In this document: positions 20,760 through 30,852 of the stretch, piece after piece
Layout: every line of letters begins with the position of its first letter
Numbering within the stretch: the first letter of the stretch is position 1
Assembly (NCBI GenBank): GCA_017591395.1
Contig: WEDG01000355.1
Coordinates: forward strand, 62,001-126,000
Length of the DNA: 64,000 nucleotides
Direction: 5' to 3'
From: Schistocephalus solidus
Taxonomy: Eukaryota > Platyhelminthes > Cestoda > Diphyllobothriidea > Diphyllobothriidae
Notes under the pieces: model-generated
The model's database searches: none
The model's input: the letters and a program-made list of their open reading frames with translations, nothing else
Told to the model about the DNA's origin: nothing
Position numbers and translations under genes: made by a program

Positions 20760-22672
20760 TCAGTTAGTGTTGTAGCTCGCACCATTATATTGATCAAACT
20801 TTCGCTTAAAAACCTCCAAGGAGTCCGACATTACAACATCCAGAGGAAGACTATTCCAAGCTTCGACTACTCTTTTGGAGAAGAAGTACTTCCGAGTGTC
20901 TAGCCTTGCTCCAGTCACACGTAATTTGAGAGGATGGCCTCTCAAGTTCGTTGTTTTTGCTAACTCGAAGAAATCCCCTGGCACGAGACAACAGTCCTGG
21001 ATACGTAGTATGCGGAATGTTAGTATCAGGTCCCCCCGAAGCTGTCTATAGTGCAAGGGAAAGAGATTGAGACTCGACAGCCGTGTTTCATAAGGCCAGT
21101 GAGCCATGTCCAAGGACAAGTTTGGTTGCTCGCTTTTGGACCTTTTCGAGGATGTTGATGTCCTTCGCCGCCCAGGGTCTCCAAGCTTGGATAGCGGACT
21201 CCAGCTGTGGCCGCACGAATGTTCCGAAGACTTTTAGCGAAGCAGTCGGTAGTGAAGGCTGCAAAAGCTCGTTTAACGAGGTACAGAATCGACATGGCTG
21301 ACTTCGCTACCTTTGCGCAATGTAGGGAGGGTTTAAGCGAAGGCGTGATCCAGACTCCAAGGTCCTTTTGGACATCCACTTCTTTCAATGGAATGCCATT
21401 CAGACTGTAAACCGTACGGTTTGAAGGATTGCTTTTCCCGACTCGTATGATGTTGCACTTGCTCTCATTAAACGGCAAGAGCCAGTCATTTGGACCATTT
21501 CTGGAGTCGATTTAAGTTTGCCTGCAAGTTCTCTTCATCAGCCGCAGTTTGAATGACGCGCCAAAGTTTAAGATCATCGGCAAATATGGCAATATCGCAG
21601 TCCAGTTCGTTGGCACAATCGTTGATGTAGACAATGAACAGTATAGGGCCGAGAACAGAGCTTTGGGGAACACCACTCTCAACCTCAACTTTAGTCGACT
21701 GTTTGTCGCTGATATGCACAGTTTGTGAGCGGCCAGTTAAGAAGTTTTCTATCCATGTCAGAAGTCTACCTCTTACGCCTATGCGGTTGAGTTTATAAAG
21801 AAGGCGGTGGTGCGGCACGCTATCAAAAGCCTTGTTGAAGTCTATATAGACTGCGTGCACCGTATTACCACTATCGACCGCTTCAGTCCAATGTTCTAAA
21901 CAGTAGAGCAAATTTGTGACGCAGGATCTACCTCTACGGAAACCGTGCTGGGCTTCGGATAGCAGATTGTTATGTTCGAAGAACTGTATTAGTTGTTGCT
22001 TAATTATTTTTTCCATGATTTTGCAGCAAACTGAAGTTAGGCTGACCGGTCGATAATTGTTAGCAGAGGCCCGGCTTCCACCCTTATAAAGCGGCGTAAT
22101 CCATGCGGATTTCCAGTCGGCTGGTAGACTTCCGGTCTGGAAGGATGCTTGGAAAAAGCGTAGAGATGGTTTTGCCAACTCTCTCGCGAGCTCTTTCAAC
22201 AGCTTGGCAGGTACTTCATCGGGACCCGGAGACTTGGATTCCTTTAACCCCCAAAAGTTCCTTGAGGACAGTAGTCTCGGTAAAATTAACAGTCTCGACT
22301 ATTGTATCCACTTCGAAGCCATCGGTAGGGTGATCGTATCTCGTTTCCTTTGTGAAAACCGACTGGAAAAATTCCGAAAGATGATTAGCCTTCGCACCGT
22401 CTTCAGTGAGGTCTATGCCCTCGGCGGTCCTCAGCAGGGGTATTGGATCCTTGTTCCGTGTATTCTGTCTGAGGTAACCGTAAAACAGTTTCGGGTTCAC
22501 GGTGGCCCGGTTCAGCAGGTCCACTTCGAAAGCCTGTCTTGTTCTAAAAAAATAAGGCCCTTGACCCGATTTCTCTGCATTTTATACGCATTTAGAGATG
22601 TAGGAGTTCCGTCCGTAAGCGATTTTTTCCACAATCTCCGCTTTTTGTTAACTTCGATTTTTAAGGCCTGCG
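20760..22672 (-). pseudogene. LINE-C1 reverse transcriptase and C-terminal region
   Basis: 22199-21486 is an uninterrupted 237-codon RT core: ADWKSAWITPLYKGGSR, NNYRPVSLTSVCCKIMEKII, AQHGFRRGRSC, VYIDFNKAFDSVPHHRLL (motif A), SGVPQSSVLGPILFIVYIND and FADD (motif C). All catalytic aspartates are present. Upstream, 22524-22216 and the segment to 22672 give the connector (RRLWKKSLTDGTPTSLNAYKMQRNRV, NPKLFYGYLRQNTRNKDPIP). Downstream, 21478-20760 gives MPFNESKCNIIRVG, VQKDLGVWITPSLKPSLHC and KYFFSKRVVEAWNSLP in two frames. It belongs to the same broad clade as LINE-D at 44.1-46.2 kb. Confidence 0.85.
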
Positions 22673-22673
22673 A

Positions 22674-23246
22674 CAGACAGAGGCAGGGGCCTATAATGTC
22701 CAGGTGAATGTGGCTGAATCTTGCACTAGAGTCGGCGAAAATGCCAATCGAGGCCTTTTTGTGCCGCTGGAATTTGCTCCGTTGACAGGCGGAACAAGTC
22801 CGTGTCCAAGCTTTCAAGTCCTTGCGCATCCCAGTCCAGACGAAGAGGTCAGAAATCAGCTTGTCGGTAGATTGACTCCCAGGGTGATATAGGTCGTGCA
22901 GGGAGGATAAAACTTTGCGGCGAAGAGATGGTGGCACAAATGGACGATAGGATGGAGTGGAGACGTCGCATAGTATGGTGCTGTTGCCAGTAGTCAGTGC
23001 TAGCTCCTGGATTTAGAGTCCGGAAACATCCTCGTCTGAAAAGGAACCAATACTGCGTTATTCAGCGGCCATCTCAGTGAGGTCGATCCCAGGGGAAAGC
23101 TGTAGGTGAGCGCTGGAGGGCCTGGACAGGGCGTCAGCCACCGCACTGCGTGCTCCGGCAATTTGGCGGATGACTGAAGTGAACTGTGAAATATAGTCCA
23201 GTTGTCGGATCTCCCGGGAGTTTAGTTTGTCGGATTGTGAAAGCAA
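22674..23246 (-). pseudogene. Gypsy-3 integrase first part and RNase H end
   Basis: 22937-22674 gives PPSLRRKVLSSLHDLYHPGSQSTDKLISDLFVW, CSACQRSKFQRHKKASIGIF and SHIHLDIIGP: the HHCC zinc region and the first catalytic Asp. 23246-23058 gives the end of RNase H and linker (REIRQLDYISQFTSVIRQIAGARSAVADALSRPSSAHLQLSPG). The frame breaks between them. Nearly every block has a counterpart in gypsy-1 at 6150-6720. Confidence 0.85.
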
Positions 23247-23682
23247 AACGAAGGTTAATGGCTTGTGGTATGTGAATATTGTGAGCTCTCAACCTTCCAG
23301 TAAATGCCAGAAGTGCTTCACGGCAAGGTAAATGGCAAGAAGTTTACACCCAAATGTGCTAAAGTGGGTCTCGGCCTTGGATAGTTTCTTTGAAAATAAA
23401 GCTTAAGGCACAGTCTGGGAGACTTTGTTGGAGAACCGCGCCAACAGCATCTTTGGAAGCATCGATCATCAGACATATGGGTTCGTCATCATGAAATTGA
23501 GTCAGGAGGGTAGCGCCAGCCAAAGGGGCTTTTACCGGCTCAAATGATGTGTGGTCTGCTGGTGTAAGTTCAAAGGTACGCTTAGAACCAGCGAGAAGAC
23601 TAGTCAGCGGGAGGATGGTGTCGGCCCAGTTCGGGAGGAACCGGCGATAGGATGAATGACACTGACACTGACTAAGAAACAC
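23247..23682 (-). pseudogene. Gypsy-3 RT thumb and RNase H after an internal deletion
   Basis: 23682-23359 gives YRRFLPNWADTILPLTSLLAGSKRTFELTPADH, LTQFHDDEPICLMIDASKDAVGAVLQQSL. The DAS box of RNase H is present. Immediately upstream the sequence is the start of the protease (FYVCDIKSCRCFLV near 23700), so the protease active site and all of the RT fingers and palm are missing. The join lies in a GTCAGTGTCAGTGTCA run near 23660. Confidence 0.8.
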
Positions 23683-23697
23683 CTACAACTCTTGATG

Positions 23698-24619
23698 TCA
23701 CAGACGTAAAACGTGCCACCAGTAGAGTTTCCACAGAGCTCGGCCGCGTTTACTCTCCGACCGTGGAGTTTCCCTGCGAGGAATAGAAGGAGCAGGATGG
23801 GACACAACATCTTGCCTTATCGCCAATGTTAACCTTATACCAACATATATTTGCAGTCCTAGACCGTGAATGGGAACGAAGACGGTCGCAAATAAAAGAA
23901 CGTCTAGGTGGGCCTTCACATCAACACAGCTGCAGATTGGCAAAAGTCGCCGTTAATTTGGCAATCTATGCCTTGAGTTCGGCCAGGTCGGATGTGGATG
24001 TATTTGAGGCTGTAAAATCTGAGCAACTGTCGTGGAAGACAGGCATTCCAGCTCCTTCATACGATCTGCCATCTCTGTTAGCTTGGAGATCTCTAACTCA
24101 TCTGAGCTAGAGGTCAAAATTGTCTGAACAAAGGTTGAAAAACGCTTCAAGAACATCTTCTTAAAGAACTTATCGTTGATGGTCATGTTCCCAACAAGAG
24201 AACGCATCTGACGCAGGAGGTACGATGGCTTGCGATCACCTAAGGCCTCCTCTTTTACGTGTGTGATAACGCTGGCAATCAGAAACTGAGGCCAGGCGGA
24301 GCAGCTCAGCCTTAAACTTGGAATATGGAGTATCCAATCTAGGATCACGTAAAAGTGTCTGAACTTGCGAAAGGATAGTGTGAGGAAGAGCCTCAAACAA
24401 ACTATAATATATGTCTATTTCGCGTGTTACGTCAGCAGAGTGAAAGGTAACTTCAATACAGAAGAAATAAAGTTCGGGTGCATGCCGCCAGAAGTCGGGG
24501 AGAGATAACACAACTCCATTAAGAGAGGTAGCGGCGTCTTTATCATCCATGGAGGGCATTTTTAGGAGGCAGAATTGGAGAAAATGGAAAATGCAAGAAG
24601 TAAATATCAGTAATAGCAT
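23698..24619 (-). pseudogene. Gypsy-3 Gag and protease start
   Basis: 24619-24236 gives LPDFWRHAPELYFFCIEVTFHSADVTREIDIYYSLFEALP and LDTPYSKFKAELLRL. 24396-23953 gives EEALGDRKPSYLLRQMRSLVGN, KFFKKMFLKRFSTFVQTIL and ISKLTEMADRM, the standard Gag of this flatworm gypsy lineage. 23943-23698 continues towards the nucleocapsid region and the protease start. The two Gag frames overlap with a shift near 24240-24390. Confidence 0.75.
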
Positions 24620-24653
24620 AAATGTGTAAGCGTGGAAGTCGAAAGGTCACTAC

Positions 24654-24872
24654 TGTTGTAGACGTGAACGACGATAACTACTCCCAAATCATTAATATAA
24701 GGCAAGACCGAGTTTATACAAGATGTAATGATTGAGAGTCAAATGACCCGGCAAACAAGCACATGCTCCGCGTTAGTGGTTAGTCCGTAGTTCCCGTTCA
24801 GTAAAACAAAAAAATCAGTTAACAAAATATGAACAGTTAGCTGAAGGCGAGGTTGTTTGACACCTCAGTACA
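24654..24872 (-). repeat. Gypsy-3 5' LTR
   Basis: 219 bp, plus-strand TGTTGTAGAC to CCTCAGTACA, paired with 18932-19152. GAGC of the target duplication follows at 24873. Confidence 0.85.
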
Positions 24873-24923
24873 GAGCCGTCAGGGAGGTGTGGGAGTGGAT
24901 TGGTTAGGACGGTTCTCCTAACA
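24873..24923 (-). repeat. Gypsy-2 5' LTR, second piece
   Basis: GAGCCGTCAGGGAGGTGTGGG to TCTCCTAACA matches 10292-10342, the end of the gypsy-2 3' LTR. It is followed by the 5-bp duplication GCTTG and then by RTE-I leader. Confidence 0.85.
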
Positions 24924-25320
24924 GCTTGGACATCCCAGAAGGCCGCCGAACGCCCCCTATGGGTAACGGTTTGGTTTTAGTGGGAGAGTGACCCGCGCTG
25001 GCCTGTGCCGCCTACGGTAATGCTGTCACGCGCACCTTAGGACTTTTTGAGAGGGGGGAGGTGAGAAGTTCGGGAGTCAGAATTATTGGGTGTGGAGGCA
25101 CACACAGCACCGGACACCCTTTCCTGGTTTAGCCCGCCGGTTGTGGCGGTTGCCCAGAGTGTGGCCGCTGGGAAGAGCCCAGCTACATGAAGCCACAAGT
25201 AAGAGTTAGGTACAAGTTAGAGGCGGCCACAGGAGCGTTCACCCCCTGTACCAGACAACTGGAGCGACCAAACGCCATTTGTGTTGGGCTACGTCTAACC
25301 AGTACCCCCTACACCCCACA
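24924..25320 (-). mobile_element. RTE-I leader, distal part
   Basis: Reverse complement of the RTE leader: GGACATCCCAGAAGGC, CGAACG, TTTTAGTGG, GGACTTTTTGAGAGGGGGGAGGTG, GGTGTGGAGGCACACACAG, CCTGGTTTAGCCCGCCGG. It extends past the 5' end of the 52944 copy and shares the further-upstream part with 2866-3000. The right limit, near 25320, meets the 3' terminus of another RTE copy in the same orientation. Confidence 0.75.
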
Positions 25321-25324
25321 CACA

Positions 25325-26131
25325 CGTCGGTTTGACCGTCGTGTTCGACAATGTCCACCATATGCTGTGCATGGACGGTAACTCTCGTTGGATTATAGTG
25401 AGAAGTGACTTGCACTGTGTCTACCTCACTCTCCGTTCCACTTCCCCACCTAAACACAGTATCAAGACAGCGTCAGATGAGAGAAGGTGCAGGCCCACAC
25501 ACTGGTCCAACACCAAACAAGAACACAACAACGCAAGAGGGGATCAGCTCGGATCCCAACTGAGTGGGAGTGCCATAAAGGCCACGTTAAGAAGTAGTCA
25601 TTGCAGCCTGACTCTCAGTACGCTAGTCGTCCATGACGCACGAACGCACGCACTGGACTGACCACGCGTTCCAAGTTATCCCATCAGTTGGCGACCTTCC
25701 AAGCTATGGCTTTTAGCGCGCCGTGATAGTTTCAAGCACGTCAGCTTGCTTATAGTGAGGAAAATGCGCTGAACTGTTGACCTCACTCTCTTCCCGCTCC
25801 CCACAATCAGACCGCCGCCCAAGCCGGTCAATTGTCTGATATAGGAGTGGGTACATTGGCTGACGGACCGGCGTACCATTCTTCGCACGCGGCAGAACAA
25901 CCTGCCCCTCCATAACGCTCACACAAGGATTCACTAAACCAGGGAACATGGAAGAACCATCACCGTCTCACTCCCAGTCCACTGTTCAGTCACTCAACGT
26001 ATAACACACACTGGGCCAATGGCATGGTCTGGTGTAATATTCATATTGGCAGCGTTCTAAGCGATCGTTTCTAAGAAATCGTGATATTCTCAGGTACATT
26101 ATGATAGTGAGAGTGTTGTGTATGTATTGGT
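25325..26131 (-). mobile_element. RTE-II, 3' untranslated region, left piece
   Basis: Reverse complement of the RTE 3' UTR at 57350-58175, end to end: the terminal GTCGAxxxCGACGGTCxAACxG block near 25330-25350, the second unit near 25580-25740 (CTTCTTAACGTGG, GCCTGACTCTCAG, AGTTATCCCATCAGTTGGC) and the first unit near 25960-26110 with the hairpin remnant CGTTTCTAAGAAATCG. Continuity resumes at 29190 after a plus-strand RTE copy. Confidence 0.75.
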
Positions 26132-27300
26132 AGGTCTGAACGGTCACCTAGAACAGGGCCTGCTACCGGAAAACCAATGTGACTTCCGCCGACACCGCGG
26201 AACAACTGATATGATCTTTGCCGCCCGCCAGCTACAAGAGAAGTGCCAGGAGATGCGAACTCACATATACACTACCTTCGTGGATCTAACGAAAGCCTTT
26301 GATACGGTGAATCGCGACGGACTGCGGAAAGTCATGCCGAAATTCGGCTGTCCTAAGCGGTTCACGAAAATGGTGCGTCAGCTTCATGACGGGATGACGG
26401 CGCGCGACACTGACAACGGGACGGTATCCGAAGCATTCGCAGTGACCAACGGAGTGAAGCAGGGCTGCGTATTGGCTCCCACCCTGTTCAGTCTCATGTT
26501 CTCGGCTATGCTGATGGACGCCTATCGTGATTAGCAGCCTGGGATCCGCATCGTCTACAGAACTGACGGGCATCTTCTCAACAGTCGGCGTATGCAGGCT
26601 TCAACGCGCGTGTCTACGACTACAGTCCACGACTTGCTCTTCACGGACGACTGCGCCCTTCACACCGTGACGGAGGAGGACATGCAAAGGAGCATGGACC
26701 TCTTCGCCGAAGGCTGCGCCGATTTCGGATTAACAATCAGTACAGCCAAAACGGTTGTCATGCACCAGCCACCACCCAGCGCGGAATACACTGCTCCTCG
26801 AATCAATGTCAACGGTGCTCAACTCAAAAACGTGGAAACCTTCGCTTATCTAGTAAGCACGCTGTCACGCAACACGAGAATCGATGATGAGGTTGCCCAA
26901 CGGATCTCCAAAGCTAGTTAGGCCTTCGGCCGGCTGCAGGCCTCCATGTGGAATCACTACGGTATTCACCTGATCACCAAACTGAAGATGTACAAGACCG
27001 TCGTCTTGTAGATACTCCTTTACGGAGCGGAGACCTGGACCGTCTACTCGAACCAAGCCAGGAAGCTGAATCACTTTCATCTCAGCTACCTCCGCAGAAT
27101 ATTGAAGCTGAGACGGCTAGACAGGATCCCGGACACGGAAGTCCTGGAGCGGACCAGAATCTTCAGCATCCACGCTATGCTGAGACAAGTGCAACTGCGA
27201 TGGAGCGGCCACCTGGTAAGAATGGACGACGAGCGACTAACCAAACGACTTTTCTTCGGAGATGTCACTACGGGTGCTCGCCGACAGGGAGGTCAAAAAC
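26131..27300 (+). pseudogene. RTE-III reverse transcriptase, partial
   Basis: 26118-26534 gives [42 protein letters not shown] (motif A), [24 protein letters not shown] at about 26532 interrupts. 26592-26921 gives VHDLLFTDDCALHTVTEEDM: the FADD box is FTDD, keeping both aspartates. Further TAG codons occur at about 26920 (KAS, stop, AF) and 27008. 27102 onward resumes with [38 protein letters not shown]. Confidence 0.85.
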
Positions 27301-28314
27301 GACGCTACAAGGACACTTTGAAGAAATCGCTGAAGGAAATGCAAATCAATCCGGCGAACTGGGAGGACCTCGCCCAGGATAGACCAGCATGGAAAAGATC
27401 CGTGAAGACTGGTTCAGCAATCTATGAGGCCAACCGGATCGCCGCCGCCAAGGCCAAAAGAGCGGCACGAAAGTCACCAGCGCCCCGGACCAACACCGTC
27501 GATGCCCAGGCCCTGCCAACATGCCCGCGCTGTCAACGCATCTTCCTCGCGCGAATCGGCCTGGTTGGGCATCTTCGAACGCAATTCACCAAAAATCCGA
27601 CAATTCCAATTTCTACGTCAAATTCTGCCAACCCTCCTTCTGACTCCCCCACCCTCACTCCTGGCATCATTTCCATTACTCCCAACATCATAGAGACCAC
27701 AACCCAATACTCTTTACCTGTTACCTGCACCACCGCAACCACCACCGCCTTTGCCTTCACTACCACCACCATCAGCGATGGGGACTCTCTCCTAAACTGT
27801 CCTCAATGCGACTGCACGTTCACCTCACGCATCGGCCTGGTCGGTCACTTGCGAATCCATCGTACAGAGGCTGGTGAACCAGTGCCTGAAGCACCAAAAC
27901 ACAGCAGAGATCGTCGCCTCCACTGTCGTCACTGTCCGCAAGCATTCACTCATCGCATGGGTCTATTCGGTCGCATGAGCATCCATGACAGCGGAATTCA
28001 CCGCAATGCCGACAACACCGATACATCATGCACACCCTCCGCTTTGCCAATTTTACCACCACTGCCACCCCACCTACATGAATGACATCCCCCCAGCCTC
28101 TACCGATTTCTCCTGCTTATTCTGCGCCCGCAACTTCAACTCACGCATCGGCCTGGTTAGTCACCTGCGAATCAATTGCATGGAGGCTGGTGAACAAGTG
28201 CCTGGGGCTCCGACTTACAGTCGCCGCGCCCGCCTCCACTACCCTTACTGTTCCCGCACATTTACACACCGTATTGGCCTATTAGGACACATGAGCATCC
28301 ACGACAACCTGTGA
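27300..28314 (+). pseudogene. RTE-III C-terminal zinc-finger array
   Basis: The frame to 28085 reads [38 protein letters not shown], then [21 protein letters not shown], a Ser/Thr/Pro spacer, [42 protein letters not shown]. 27985-28314 gives [22 protein letters not shown] and YPYCSRTFTHRIGLLGHMSIH. Five C2H2-type units with a near-invariant RIGLxGH helix start can be counted. The third has lost a zinc-binding His (GRMSIH), and a frame change separates units three and four. Confidence 0.8.
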
Positions 28315-29182
28315 TAAACCGCCGGAGGCAAGCCACATCAGCGCACACCATCTACAATAATACATAGACAACACCCTCACAATCATCATAATGTACCTGA
28401 TAAAATCACGGTTTCATAGAAACCGTGGCTTGGAAGGTTGCCAATCTGACGCTTACACCAAACCACGCTGTCGGTCCAGTGTATGTGCTGTGTGTGTCGA
28501 GTGGCTGACCAGTGAACTGGGAGTCAGATGGCGATGGCTCCTCCATATCCCCTGATTTAGTGAATCCTGGTGTGTGCGTTATGGGGCCAGGTCGTGCTGT
28601 GGCGCGCGAAGATGGGTACGCCAACCCGTCAGCCAATGCGCCCACTCCCACATCAGACAACTGACTGGCTCGGATGGTGGTCTGATTGTGATGGTGGGGG
28701 AGAGAGTGAGGTCAACAGCTCAGCGCATTTTACTCACTATAAACAATCTGACGCGCTTGAAACTATCACGGTGCACTAAAAGCCGTGGCTTGGAAGGTTA
28801 CCAACTGACGGGATAACTCGGACCACGTGGTCAGCCCAATGTATGTTTTGTGTGGAGTGGCTGACTGGCAGACTGAGAGTTCAGGCTGCAATAGCTCCTT
28901 CTTAATGTGGCCTTTATTGCACTCGCACTCCGTGGGATCCGAGTCAGGTGTGGTGGTACACCCAGGGGCGGCTCAGGCTGCGCCAGCCACCTGCTCCGTC
29001 TCCTATCTCCGGTCTTCTTGACTCTGTCATGACACCGGGCTCAGGTGGTGGAGGAGGAGAGAGTGCGGTAGCTGCAGCGCAAGGCTACTATCACTTAAAA
29101 CGAATTCACGCGCAAGTCACCGTCCCTGCACTACCTGGTGTGGAGTGTACGGTGGACCTCGTCGAAATCGACGGTCGAACTG
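28315..29182 (+). other. RTE-III 3' UTR with two tandem units
   Basis: Contains the hairpin CACGGTTTC-ATA-GAAACCGTG at about 28411 and the related CACGG...CCGTG hairpin near 28770, each heading a unit of about 360 nt that also carries GGAAGGTT.CCAA, GTGGCTGAC and GGGAGTCAG. It ends at the shared RTE terminus. Frames predicted in it (such as 28827-29211) are repeat shadows. Confidence 0.75.
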
Positions 29183-29335
29183 TCGAAGTAGTGTGCGCTG
29201 ATGTGATTTAGCCTACGGTGGTTTACTGCAGGTCATCGTCGAGACACGTGACCTAATAGGCCAATGCGGTGTGTGAAGGTGGCGGAGCAGTGAGGGCAGT
29301 GGAGACTGGCATCACACAGTACTTATCTGCTTACA
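29183..29335 (-). mobile_element. RTE-II, right piece (last finger and start of 3' UTR)
   Basis: Reverse complement of the end of the RTE frame: reading leftward from 29335, LHCPHC-like, FTHRIGLLGH, stop, then AAACCACCGTAGGCTAA and ATCAGCGCACAC. This is exactly the sequence preceding the part found at 25325-26131, so RTE-III has split this copy. Confidence 0.7.
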
Positions 29336-29579
29336 ATGGTCGGCGGAATGACACATGTCCGAACATACAGATCTGCTGTTATCGGCACGTTATCTGATAT
29401 ATCCCTATAGGTAAAATAGAAAGATCCTGTAAGGCACACGTAGATGGACGGCCTTGCTCGGGGGATAATTGCGACCAATTTACTCTATAGCCAGTTGATA
29501 TACTTGGACAGTCTAATGGTTCATGAGAGAGGGAAAAGGGGGCAAGACTGACACTTTGAATACATTAGCATGGCACACC

Positions 29580-29860
29580 AGCTCATTTATCGCTATCATA
29601 AATCTGACATGCTTGCATATATCGCGAGACGTTAAGAGTTGTGAGCCTGGAAGGCCATCAGCTGACAGTATCATTTTGCCCCCACTGCCAGTACTCTGTA
29701 TTCATGTGGTCTGACTGGTTGGAGGGCCTAGGGTCAGGTTCAGTGGCTACTTCTTCACCTGGCCTTTATCCCAATCTCGCGTACGTGTGTTTGCTATGCA
29801 GAGGCTGTCTGCTTAGCTTTGTCAACCAGTGCATTCAATTCCAATTCCAGATGGCTTGAT
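29580..29860 (+). repeat. Old RTE 3' UTR fragment
   Basis: Diverged from 28730-28930: ATAAATCTGACATGCTTG, GAGCCTGGAAGGCCATCAGCTGAC, TATTCATGTGGTCTGACTGG, CTTCTTCACCTGGCCTTTAT. It is too diverged to have moved recently. The frames inside it are not genes. Confidence 0.6.
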
Positions 29861-30554
29861 ATTGTCCTGCCACCGGAATCCCGTGGATGAAAGAGGACAG
29901 ATTCCGCGTTAGTCACCGATGCTGCGCCTACTACGTTGTGGACGTCAACACCTGTGACAGTTTAACCGTCTCAGTGACCTAGCTACTGTAAGATATTAAT
30001 ATTACATCCAGGCGCATTCTGTACCTTTATTTATCGTTGTCTCTGAGGTTTGGTTCGAGAAAGCAATCGAAAAGTCAGACAAGGTTTTTGCTCTAGCTAC
30101 TGACTCTTCTTTAGATGTGTTTCGAATGTCGTTGCGACAGTTATCAACAACTTAATTGTGGGAATCCAAAACTACCCATTGTGCCAGCCATGGTAGAAAC
30201 TGAAATGTAGACTCTTCCAGTTAGTCCACGCTATACGGAACTACAGAAGACGGGGGTTGTCCATAGAGAGGACATTTGTCATGTCGTCGTAAGCAACGAG
30301 AGCTGTCAATTTTTCTGAAAGGGGAATTATTAATTTGCGTATGAATTTTCGCCTAGTGAGGATGACCTGCGCGGCAGCTTCCTCACTTTCTCAGCCCAGG
30401 CCCATCACGTTCCTGCGGCAAAAGGAATCAAGGAAGCCTGGTGATAGGGTGGGCGCAGTGGCTGACAAGGCTGAACGTGGCACACCTAATCTGTCATCTA
30501 ACTCTACGCGAACCACTTTTCAACGATGAGATCCCTGATCTCCCATTAGCGCGA
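29861..30554. other. No gene; a possible RTE scrap near 30430
   Basis: Nothing coding is recognisable. GATAGGGTGGGCGCAGTGGCTGAC near 30445 resembles the RTE 3' UTR in reverse complement (GGAGTGGGCGCATTGGCTGAC) but is too short to define. Confidence 0.35.
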
Positions 30555-30579
30555 CAGAGAGAGAGAGAGAGAGAGAGAG
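30555..30579. repeat. (GA)n microsatellite
   Basis: About twelve uninterrupted AG/GA dinucleotides. Confidence 0.95.
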
Positions 30580-30614
30580 TGCCCTAAAGTCCTTGCAAGG
30601 AGATTTCAGGTATG

Positions 30615-30770
30615 AGCAGGATCGAGTTATCTCGTCAGTTGGCAATCATGTTAAACACGATGGTTTGTAGATCATGATAATATGCAGATGGGCTTGGTTG
30701 TTCGTATAGAAGAGACTAAACGCTGGGTTCGAACTAAGTGAGCCACCACCTCCCCCGCTTATATTTTCGA
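30615..30770 (-). repeat. Old RTE 3' UTR fragment
   Basis: GAGTTATCTCGTCAGTTGGCAATC, then ATCATGATAATATGCAGATGGGCTTGGTTGTT, then AAGTGAGCCACCACCTCCCCC align with the reverse complement of RTE unit two leading into the purine-rich stretch of unit one. Strongly diverged. Confidence 0.5.
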
Positions 30771-30852
30771 TGCCAGCGGTAAATTCTATTACGACTAAAT
30801 GACAACCAAAGTGGGAAAAGTACGTTTGTGACAAGAAACCTCTGAATAATAT

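Larger units (their letters stand above)
20199..22672 (-). mobile_element. LINE-C1, 5'-truncated non-LTR element inside gypsy-3 integrase
   Basis: A minus-strand LINE interrupting the integrase between LCLS (22674) and GCSYLLTC (20193). It covers the RT entry, RT, C-terminal region (22672-20760) and a 3' UTR with an ENE-like fold, and ends in a short ACTGAT repeat (about 3 units, 20197-20215), a typical microsatellite-type LINE tail. The flanking duplication is at most a few bases (CTG) because the tail blurs it. The 5' end is truncated in the connector before the RT. Confidence 0.85.
18932..24872 (-). mobile_element. Gypsy-3, LTR retrotransposon nested in the gypsy-2 LTR
   Basis: A 5.9-kb minus-strand element with LTRs at 18932-19152 and 24654-24872, both TG...CA. 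The flanking 4-bp repeats are GATC (18928-18931) and GAGC (24873-24876), one mismatch. Removing the element restores the gypsy-2 LTR (GGAAGAGCCGTCAGGG as at 10006-10342). Coding order is gag, protease start, deletion, RT thumb/RNase H, then integrase interrupted by LINE-C1. The two LTRs differ at roughly 25-35 positions by eye, so the insertion is old. Confidence 0.9.
10006..24923 (-). mobile_element. Gypsy-2, LTR retrotransposon carrying nested insertions
   Basis: A minus-strand gypsy of the K02A2.6-like type inserted in the RTE-I leader. It has a 3' LTR at 10006-10342 and a 5' LTR split into 18633-18931 and 24873-24923. In coding order come gag (18611-17740), protease (17639-17324), RT/RNase H (17300-15830) and a C-terminal integrase scrap (10744-10506). 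A CR1-like LINE fills 10745-15800 and gypsy-3 fills 18932-24872. The TSD is GCTTT (10001-10005) against GCTTG (24924-24928), four of five bases. Across it the RTE leader reads through (AAATAGGG..GCT..GGACATCC). The integrase core is missing. Confidence 0.85.
26131..29182 (+). mobile_element. RTE-III, 5'-truncated plus-strand copy
   Basis: Begins abruptly in the RT (LNGHLEQG) and runs to the RTE 3' terminus (GACGGTCGAACTG at 29182). It comprises RT (26131-27300), finger region (27300-28314) and a two-unit 3' UTR (28315-29182). It lies inside RTE-II, whose sequence resumes at about 29190. Close similarity to the 52944 copy suggests the same subfamily. In-frame TAG codons and frame changes inactivate it. 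Confidence 0.85.

Noticed and set aside
28406..28660. Minus-strand 84-codon frame, repeated at 57395-57649
   Set aside because: It is antisense to the RTE 3' UTR unit one. Its conservation comes from the repeat.
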